Shown here piece by piece: positions 1-4,653 of a DNA stretch of 9,052 nt; within the stretch, counting starts at the first letter, position 1; every line of letters starts with the position of its first letter. Under the pieces are notes generated by a model, which saw only the letters and a list, made by a program, of their open reading frames with translations, was not told the origin of the DNA and did not search any database. Position numbers and translations under genes: made by a program. The stretch lies in NCBI GenBank assembly GCA_964406705.1, contig CAYOSS010000073.1, positions 1 through 9,052 of the forward strand. The letters are read 5' to 3'. This stretch comes from CAZRRV01 sp964406705 (GTDB lineage Bacteria > Bacillota > Clostridia > Oscillospirales > Acutalibacteraceae).

Positions 1-20
1 TAGCGTGGAAACGAGCGATA

Positions 21-75
21 TGGAACTTGCGACGACGAAGCCGGACCGTTCCGGCACAGAGAAGAAAAGCGGACA
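21..75 (+). repeat. Left terminal inverted repeat, 55 bp
   Basis: This segment is the reverse complement of the last 55 bases of the window (8998-9052), with one mismatch (C at 41). Its outer 40 bases occur nowhere else in the window. Its inner 16 bases are the tag shared by all units of the flanking repeat family. Positions 40-45 and 50-55 form a perfect 6-bp hairpin (GCCGGA/TCCGGC) around a 4-nt loop; in the right copy the mismatch breaks the outermost part of this stem. Paired ends like this could be transposon-like termini, ends of a linear replicon, or two copies of a dispersed host repeat. No transposase or terminal-protein gene is visible to decide between these. Confidence 0.85.
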
Positions 76-1050
76 TCGTCCCCCCGGCATAGCTGGGAAA
101 AGCGAGAAAATCACCCTCGCGTAGCGAGAAGAAGCCCCCAAGCTCCCGGCGGGGGGCTCCCCGCACACCCGCGAGCTACCCCCAACCACCGGGCAAAAGC
201 TACCCCACAAGAGCCGAGCCCTAATCGAGATAGCTGCGAGCCGCCCCCGAGCCTGCGAGCCTTTTGTACCGGGCTCGGCGGGCTCCGAATGACCTCGGCG
301 GGACCCCGGAGCCGGCGTTGGCGGGACCTCCGGGCTACCCTCGCGCCAGCGACCGTAAGAGCCGCTGCATAGGTGGCGGCTACCCCATAACCTCTCAGCG
401 TTCGGCGTAGAGTAAGCCGGCGCGCTGAACTTCTTTTCTGTCCGCTTTTCTTCTTTCAGCCGCGCCCGTCGGCGAAGAGAAGAAAAGCGGACAACGTTCC
501 CCCAGCCGCGCTGGGGAAAATTAGAGAGCCTCCCCGCGAAGCGGGATAAAGCTTCCCGGAAACGGGCGGAGCCAAAGCCAACGGGGATAGCCGCGTATCC
601 GGCTGAGAGAAAAGCGGACACCGTTCCCCAGCCGCGCTGGGGGAATAAATAAGCTGCCCTCGCGCAGCGAGAAGAAATCCGCCATAACGGGGGAAAATCA
701 AGCTAACGGCACCGCCGGACTATCCCACGAAGCGGGCAATTCACCCTTAGCAGGGCGGAGCCAAAGGCAGGGGGACCGCTGTGTCTCTCGGTCGGGAGAA
801 GAAAAGCGGACACGCTGCCCAGCCGCGCTTGGGAAATCAAATAAGCTAACCTCGCGTAGCGAGAAGAAGCCCCCGGGGGCGGGCAAAGCCAAAGGCAGGG
901 ATATTGCCGCGCCCGTCGGCGCAGAGAAGAAAAGCGGACATCGTTCCCCAGCCCAGCTGGGAAAAATTGGAAAGCTATCCTCGCGTCAGCAAGAAGAAAC
1001 TCCCGGAGACGGGCGGAGCAAAGCCGACGGCATCACAATGCAATCCCCCG
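55..1050 (+). repeat. Left flank array of two-hairpin repeat units (five copies)
   Basis: This gene-free kilobase is made of units starting with the 16-nt tag AGAAGAAAAGCGGACA at 60, 478, ~606 (one base short), 797 and 925. Each tag is followed by a hairpin with stem CCCAGC/GCTGGG and a variable 3-nt loop (CGC, ATA or CCA). Then comes a second hairpin, CTCGC/GCGAG or CCCGC/GCGGG, usually followed by AAGAAG and a CGGGCGGAGCCAAAGGCAGG-like tail. Adjacent units are spaced ~127-128 bp (478 to 606, 797 to 925). Segment 170-430 lacks clear full units but holds shorter echoes such as CTCGGCGGG at 274, 294 and, altered, 315. The second stem switches C-T to C-C together with G-A to G-G, as expected for a maintained structure. 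I see no tRNA, rRNA or credible gene here. ORFs on either strand only translate the repeat. A REP/BOX-like or MITE-like intergenic element is the best general description. Confidence 0.8.
439..493. repeat. Perfect 16-bp inverted pair of the repeat tag
   Basis: The tag is present on the minus strand at 439-454 and on the plus strand at 478-493, with 16/16 complementarity and a 23-nt spacer. This is the only head-to-head pair of tags in the left flank, and it lies at the inner boundary of the extra DNA of the left arm (76-493). It could extrude a strong cruciform, or fold as an RNA stem if transcribed. It could also simply mark where two inverted repeat copies were joined. Confidence 0.8.
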
Positions 1051-1110
1051 CAAGGCGAGATAAGTCTCCGTCGGCTGACAGCTAACAATAAACAGAAAGG
1101 CGGAATTACA

Positions 1111-1434
1111 ATGACAAGACAGGCGATAACCGAAATTGCTCTCCCGACCGCGGGGTACGACGCGCTGCGGCTCGCGATACTGCGGCTCGCGGTGCAGGAT
1201 TACCGGCGGGCGGCGCGGCGCGGGAGCGCGGGAGGAGAGGCGCGGCGCGAGGTGGAGAGCTTCTTCCGCTCGGAGTGGTTCGAGACGCTCTACAACATCG
1301 ACGGCGAGACGCTGATCCGCTCGCTTAAAGCCCGGCGTCGGCTGCCGGGGCTGACGAGGGCGCGCGGGATGCGGCTGCCGGGTGTCGGGAAACTGATTAA
1401 AATGGAGGTGGAACGGGATGAAGCGTTTTGTTAA
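1111..1434 (+). CDS. Small phage protein with FFRSEWF motif
   Basis: This encodes a 107-residue basic protein. The start at 1111 is chosen because an AGAAAGGCGG ribosome site lies just upstream. The frame is open back to 904, but that extension only translates the flanking repeat. Residues 26-73 hold a helical stretch (AVQDYRRAARR), a spacer, then FFRSEWFETL and NIDGETLIRSL. This pattern resembles a short protein of unknown function common in Clostridia prophages, recalled from memory and not checked. Residues 74-107 are Arg-rich and look unrelated to that family. The gene overlaps the holin start by 17 bp, so the two are probably translationally coupled. The biochemical role is unknown. The call as a phage-associated protein is fairly confident; any function would be a guess. 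Confidence 0.75.
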   Translation: MTRQAITEIALPTAGYDALRLAILRLAVQDYRRAARRGSAGGEARREVESFFRSEWFETLYNIDGETLIRSLKARRRLPGLTRARGMRLPGVGKLIKMEVERDEAFC

Positions 1435-2260
1435 GACCTGCTGGACCCTCATCAGGATGCTCGCGGCGTCGCTCGGCGGCGTGATAGGCTGCTTCCTCGG
1501 CGTGGGCGGCTACCCCGGCGGGGACAAGGTGAGCGACGGGTTCCTCACGGCGCTCGTCGTATTCGTCGCGGCGGATTTTGCAGCCGGGGTCGCGGCGGCG
1601 GCGGCGGAGAAGCGGCTCTCCAGCGCGGTGGGGTTTCGCGGGATAGCGCGGAAGGTGCTGATTTTTGTCTTAGTCGGGGCGGCGAATATGTTAGACGTCT
1701 ACGTCATACGCGACACCGGGATGCTGCGCACCGCGACGGTGTTCTTCTACATCGCGAACGAGGGGTTGTCCCTCCTTGAGAACGCCGCGCGGTTAGGGCT
1801 GCCGCTGCCGGGAAAGCTCCGGGCCGCGCTGGCGCAGTTAAAGGACGAGGGCGACGGCGAAGAGGACGGCGGCGAGCAGGACGATGGCGAGCAGGGCGCG
1901 AACGAGCCGGATCCGGGCGTTTCGGGCGAAACGAAAAGCGTAGGCGAGCCGGATCCGGGCGGGTCTAATTCGGGCGAGCCTGATCCGGGCGGGTCGAACG
2001 AAGCGCCGGGCAAGGGCGAGCCTGGTCCGGGCGAGCCGATTGATGCCACAAGTGTTAGCGGCCCCGATACGGGCAACTCGGGCGAGGATACCCCGTACGG
2101 CGCGGCAAGCGGCCGCGCGACCGGTAACCCGGACGGCGGTTCCCCCGATGACAGCCCGCGAACGGGAGCGGCGGGCCGCGTCGCGGCAAACGGCGTCTCG
2201 CCCGATCCCTCTGTTAGCTCTCCCCGCTCTCCCGTCAAGGGGAAAGGAGAAGTGAAATAG
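1418..2260 (+). CDS. Phage holin (TcdE/Cph1-like) with long low-complexity tail
   Basis: Residues 1-141 match the toxin-secretion/phage-lysis holin family, small membrane proteins that permeabilise the cytoplasmic membrane at the end of infection. Hydrophobic segments lie at about 10-31, 41-62 and 76-98. Family hallmarks are the ADFAAGV stretch (53-59), VGFRGIARKV (71-80), and FFYIANEGLSLLENAARLG (109-127) followed by LPLPGKL. The usual family length is about 140 residues, so the remaining ~139 are an addition. It starts with an acidic run (KDEGDGEEDGG) and continues with PDPGGS-type repeats and a Pro/Gly/Ser/Asp-rich end. No such tail is typical of the family as I know it. Translation starts at ATG 1418, behind GGAGGTG at 1404-1410. 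No endolysin follows. The tail could be a cytoplasmic extension that alters timing, or intergenic repeat that became open in frame after loss of the original stop. The holin call is confident; the function of the tail is unknown. Confidence 0.9.
   Translation: MKRFVKTCWTLIRMLAASLGGVIGCFLGVGGYPGGDKVSDGFLTALVVFVAADFAAGVAAAAAEKRLSSAVGFRGIARKVLIFVLVGAANMLDVYVIRDTGMLRTATVFFYIANEGLSLLENAARLGLPLPGKLRAALAQLKDEGDGEEDGGEQDDGEQGANEPDPGVSGETKSVGEPDPGGSNSGEPDPGGSNEAPGKGEPGPGEPIDATSVSGPDTGNSGEDTPYGAASGRATGNPDGGSPDDSPRTGAAGRVAANGVSPDPSVSSPRSPVKGKGEVK
1904..2036 (+). repeat. GAGCCGGATCCGGGC coding repeats in holin tail
   Basis: GAGCC(G/T)G(A/G)TCCGGGCG motifs start near 1904, 1946, 1976 and 2018, with a final GAGCC at 2032. 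Spacings are 42, 30, 42 and 14 bp. All keep the reading frame except the last step, where GAGCC still encodes Glu-Pro by another alignment (GEPGPGEPI). They encode the NEPDPG, GEPDPGGSN and GEPGPGEP elements of the holin tail. Their near-identical DNA points to recent duplication by slippage or unequal recombination. Confidence 0.7.
2141..2187 (+). repeat. 47-bp dispersed repeat, copy a (in holin tail)
   Basis: This segment matches 2606-2652 at 43 of 47 positions by hand alignment. Both copies are read in the same frame, giving SPDDS..(T/A)GAAGRVAA. A third, more diverged copy begins at 3038 in the gap before the capsid gene. The shared core (TCCCCCGATGACAGCC then a GC-rich run) also resembles the core of the capsid-portal tandem array. 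Confidence 0.75.
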
Positions 2261-2263
2261 TCT

Positions 2264-2827
2264 ATGCTGTTTCGTAGATGGAAGAGGCGCGGTTCGCGCG
2301 CTGCGGGCGACGGCTCGCCAACCGGAGCGGTCCCGGGAAACGGTTCGCCGGTCGGTAAAGCCCCTGGTAGCAGTTCGCCGGCTGACAAAACCCTCGGAAA
2401 GGAATCGCGTGATCGCTCCCAGTCCGGCAAAGCCCCCGGCAAGGGGCCGGGCGACCGTTCCCCGGCGGCTGACGGACCGGCGGCGAGAGCCGGAACCGCG
2501 ACGGCTAACGAACCGGCGTTGAACGGCGGATTGACGGTGAGTGACGGCCCGGCGGCGGGCGACAGGCTTTCGGCGGCCGAAGCCCGGTTAAGCCCGGGCG
2601 GCGCTTCCCCCGATGACAGCCGGCAAGCGGGGGCGGCGGGCCGCGTCGCGGCGGGCAAGAATGCCTCGGGCGACAGCCCGGCTGACGGTTTCCCCCGCGG
2701 CCCGGACCCCTCCGGGGCCTCTCCCGACGGTTCGGGCGCGGTTTACCCGGATCTCCCCTCGCTAAGGAGCGGCTCGGAGCCGGTCGGGGACGATATGCGC
2801 TACCTCGCCGCGCTCTGGAGGGGTTAG
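2264..2827 (+). CDS. Low-complexity Gly/Ser/Pro/Ala-rich protein of unknown function
   Basis: This ORF encodes 187 residues with a basic start (MLFRRWKRRGSR) and a long disordered middle of motifs like GDGSP, GNGSPVGKAPG and GKAPGKGPGDRSP. The ending is less repetitive (VYPDLPSLRSGSEPVGDD, then MRYLAALWRG). The start lies 3 bp after the holin stop. AAGGAGA at 2244-2250 is the likely ribosome site, though its spacing is long. The middle is built from DNA repeats shared with the holin tail (2606-2652 copies 2141-2187) and with neighbouring non-coding DNA. In many phages an endolysin follows the holin; no amidase, lysozyme or peptidase motif is visible here. It may be a real small phage protein swollen by repeats, or repeat DNA that happens to be open. 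An antisense ORF across the same DNA (1747-2658) shows how easily frames stay open at this GC content. Confidence 0.45.
   Translation: MLFRRWKRRGSRAAGDGSPTGAVPGNGSPVGKAPGSSSPADKTLGKESRDRSQSGKAPGKGPGDRSPAADGPAARAGTATANEPALNGGLTVSDGPAAGDRLSAAEARLSPGGASPDDSRQAGAAGRVAAGKNASGDSPADGFPRGPDPSGASPDGSGAVYPDLPSLRSGSEPVGDDMRYLAALWRG
2606..2652 (+). repeat. 47-bp dispersed repeat, copy b (in low-complexity ORF)
   Basis: This is the second copy of the element at 2141-2187, with four mismatches, encoding SPDDSRQAGAAGRVAA. The bases just upstream (GGCGCTTCCCCCG) and the internal CCGGCAAG are shared with the unit consensus of the array at 4250-4627. This suggests one repeat family in coding and non-coding positions. 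Confidence 0.75.
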
Positions 2828-3037
2828 CCGCGCCCCCGCCGGGGGGAAAGGGCGGCTCGGTAGTCGGATTTAACCGCCCGGCGGGACGTGTCCGCGCGAG
2901 AGCCGCAGATGCGACCGGCAAAGGGCGGCGAGGAGCGGCAAGACGCGGGAAAATCAGTCAGTCGGGCGACGGCTCCCCTCGGCGTCGGTCCGTAAGCGGG
3001 AGCGGCAAGGGTCGGCTCGCTCGGTAACCCCGGCGGC

Positions 3038-3080
3038 TCCTCCGATGACAGCCGACAAGCGGGGCGGCAGGGCGCGGCGG
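3038..3080 (+). repeat. Dispersed repeat, copy c (non-coding, diverged)
   Basis: TCCTCCGATGACAGCCGAC at 3038-3056, followed by an AAGCGGGGCGGCAGGGCGCGGCGG-type run, aligns with copies a and b. It has more differences and sits outside any credible gene. Its presence shows that the repeat is not tied to coding function. Confidence 0.6.
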
Positions 3081-3201
3081 CTTGTCGGCAAACCCTTGCC
3101 GCTGCGGCTCATCGGCAAACCCCCGGCACCGGGGGCGCGCCGGGCGCGGATACGCCGCATTTATCCGGGGGAACTGCCCCGGCGGACGGGAGGTGGTTGC
3201 A

Positions 3202-3264
3202 ATGAAAAGTCCACGGCGGCGGGTTGCCCGCCCCGAGGCGGGGAGAGCGGCGAGGCAGGCATAA
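3202..3264 (+). CDS. Possible 20-residue leader or gene remnant
   Basis: ATG 3202 lies behind a good ribosome site (GGGAGGT at 3188-3194) and opens a 20-residue basic peptide, MKSPRRRVARPEAGRAARQA. It stops 54 bp before the capsid gene. The frame extends upstream to 3082, but only the internal start has a ribosome site. It has no recognisable family. It could be a leader peptide, the start of a lost gene, or chance. Confidence is low. Confidence 0.2.
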   Translation: MKSPRRRVARPEAGRAARQA

Positions 3265-3318
3265 ACGCCGCCCCGGAGCGACGGGACGGCAAGACAATTC
3301 AGAAAAGGAGAAATAATT

Positions 3319-4230
3319 ATGGCAAATTCGTTTGACGGAGCGCAGAAGTATGCCCCGGAGCTTGACAGGCTGATAGTCGCCGGCTCCAAGACCGGCTTCC
3401 TCGCGGACAACGCTTTCCGCGCGCTGTTCACCGGCGCCAAAGAGGTGAAAATCCCCACCGCGACGATGGTGGGTCTCGGCGACTACGACCGCGAGAAGGG
3501 CTTTTCGGCGGGCGACGTCATTATGAGCTACACCGGCTACACGCTCAGCCAGGAGAGGGCGAGGCAGCTCTTCATAGACGCGGAGGACGCGGACGAGAGC
3601 GGGGTTCCCGACCTCGCGGGTCGCCTGATGGGCGAGTACGTGAGGGCCCACGTCATACCCGAGGTGGACGCCTATGTGCTGTCCAAGCTTTACACCACGG
3701 CGTCCGGCTCCTCCCACGCGGTCGCGTATGATAAGGCGACCGCCGTCGCGACCCTCGTGGATACAATCAATAACGTCGACGCGGCGTGCGGCTACGAGAG
3801 GAACTCCTCCCCCGTGGCGTTTGTAGACCCCGAGCTTTACGCTCTGCTGATCTCCACCGAGGGGCTCGCGGCGAAGCTCGACTACGCCGACTTTACCCAG
3901 GGGGGCGTAGACCTGCGGGTCCGCACGCTTAACGGCTGCGCGGTGATCCCCGTCGGGGCGGACAGAATGAAAACCGCCTACACCTACGACCCGGGCACCG
4001 AGCCGGGCGCGGGCGGATTTACCCCCGACGGCGAGGCGAAGCAGATCCACGCCATAGTCCTGCCGCGCGACGCCGCCTCGCTCGTCGAGAAGGTCAACAA
4101 GGCCGATCTCCACGGGCTGGGGGAGGACGTCAACCGCGACGGCTACGTGATAAACTTCCGCCTCTACTACGATGTCTTTGTCAAGGACGCCCGCAAAGGC
4201 ACGGTCTTCGCTATAGCCGAAACGGCGTAA
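3319..4230 (+). CDS. Major capsid protein
   Basis: This 303-residue protein has the pattern of major capsid proteins in Clostridia phages, probably an HK97-type fold, and would form the icosahedral shell. Supporting stretches: VKIPTATMVGLGDYDREKGF (43-62), where an extended loop is expected; YTLSQERARQLFIDAEDADES (74-94, with the first 20 residues fitting the family's T-L-x-Q-D-R-G-R-x-F-x-I-D pattern); VIPEVDAYVLSKLY (112-125), the usual spine-helix region; and RLYYDVFVKDARKGTVFAI near the C-terminus (281-299). Length is normal for the family. The start is set by AAGGAG at 3305-3310, 8 nt upstream. The gene is isolated by ~490 bp of repeat-rich DNA upstream and ~420 bp of tandem repeat downstream. 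No scaffold or protease is adjacent, and it lies before the portal gene rather than after it, which is unusual. No frameshift or obvious truncation is seen. Confidence 0.88.
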   Translation: MANSFDGAQKYAPELDRLIVAGSKTGFLADNAFRALFTGAKEVKIPTATMVGLGDYDREKGFSAGDVIMSYTGYTLSQERARQLFIDAEDADESGVPDLAGRLMGEYVRAHVIPEVDAYVLSKLYTTASGSSHAVAYDKATAVATLVDTINNVDAACGYERNSSPVAFVDPELYALLISTEGLAAKLDYADFTQGGVDLRVRTLNGCAVIPVGADRMKTAYTYDPGTEPGAGGFTPDGEAKQIHAIVLPRDAASLVEKVNKADLHGLGEDVNRDGYVINFRLYYDVFVKDARKGTVFAIAETA

Positions 4231-4238
4231 ATGGGGCC

Positions 4239-4283
4239 GGGGGGCGCGCCGGGTTCATAGGGGCGCCCCCCCCCCTTCCTTTT
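4239..4283 (+). terminator. Terminator-like hairpin after the capsid gene
   Basis: GGGGGGCGC at 4239-4247 pairs perfectly with 4263-4271 (9 bp, mostly G-C) around a 15-nt loop. A run of C residues and then TTCCTTTT (4276-4283) follow. This begins 9 bp after the capsid stop and fits a rho-independent terminator, though the T tract is interrupted. It overlaps the first unit of the tandem array, so it could equally be a by-product of that repeat. If real, it would separate capsid from portal transcription. Confidence 0.4.
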
Positions 4284-4627
4284 AATAAGGGGGATAAAGC
4301 CCGTCAATAAGAGGGGGACACTCCCCCGTCGTCTCGCAAGGGAGAGATTGAGCTTATCGGCAAGGGGCGCTTCCCCCGTCACCCGGCAAGGGTGGAAACG
4401 CTTACCAAACAGGCGCGTCCCACGCCGCCCGGCAGGGGGGAACAGGGCTTGTGAAGTGACGACCCCCCGCCCAGCAAGAGAAGTTAAGCTTACGGAGGGG
4501 CGCCCCCCTTTCCCCCTTTAATAAGGGAAGATTGAGCTTATCGGCAAGGGGCGCTTCCCCCGCCGCCCGGTAAGGGGGCTAAACTTTATATGGGGGGCGC
4601 ACCCCCCCTCATCACCCCGTAACCGGG
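4250..4627 (+). repeat. Degenerate ~47-bp tandem array between capsid and portal
   Basis: Eight imperfect units fill this gap. Aligned on a CTT(A) or equivalent near each unit start, they fall at about 4254, 4300, 4353, 4401, 4448, 4489, 4537 and 4584, with steps of 41-53 bp. The consensus is roughly GAGCTTATCGGCAAGGGGCG, then CTTCCCCCG, a short variable part, then CCCGGCAAGGG. The clearest pair is 4345-4392 and 4529-4576, with 45 of 48 identical. Units contain GGGGCGC facing CCCCC and can form hairpins. There is no open frame of note. In many tailed phages the portal-capsid gap holds a scaffold or protease gene; here there is only repeat. Confidence 0.75.
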
Positions 4628-4653
4628 GACAGCAACATTACAGGAGGAAGGAT

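Larger units (their letters stand above)
2828..3318 (+). other. Gene-poor leader before the capsid gene, repeat-derived
   Basis: No convincing full-length gene lies in these ~490 bases. The stretch is made of GC-rich fragments that echo the neighbouring repeats. A third copy of the dispersed element lies at about 3038-3080. A paired TCGGCAAACCC motif recurs around 3083 and 3111. Short hairpins occur near 3213-3245. The end carries the strong capsid ribosome site AAGGAG (3305-3310). ORFs such as 3045-3335 overlap the capsid start and only translate the repeats. I could not recognise a promoter. Confidence 0.6.

Noticed and set aside
456..892. Short minus-strand ORFs with recurring FPSAAG peptide
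   Set aside because: The shared peptide is just the translated CCCAGC/GCTGGG hairpin and tag repeat, and the same peptide arises wherever the repeat is read in that frame.
55..1050. CRISPR array
   Set aside because: Units are long (~127 bp or irregular), internally structured and diverged, with no constant short repeat and unique equal-length spacers, and no cas gene is present.
55..1050. Integron attC array
   Set aside because: No paired GTTRRRY/RYYYAAC core sites, no cassette genes and no integrase were seen.
904..1110. N-terminal extension of the first gene in the open frame from 904
   Set aside because: It only translates the flanking repeat, has no good ribosome site at 904, and a clear one precedes the ATG at 1111.
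1747..2658. 303-residue minus-strand ORF
   Set aside because: It lies antisense to the holin and the low-complexity ORF, is Pro/Gly/Ser-rich, and has no recognisable domain; high GC keeps such frames open.
3045..3335. 96-residue ORF before the capsid gene
   Set aside because: It runs into the capsid start in another frame, is composed of repeat fragments, and lacks a ribosome site at its start.
3109..4113. 334-residue minus-strand ORF over the capsid gene
   Set aside because: It is a shadow of a well-supported capsid gene on the plus strand, without family features.
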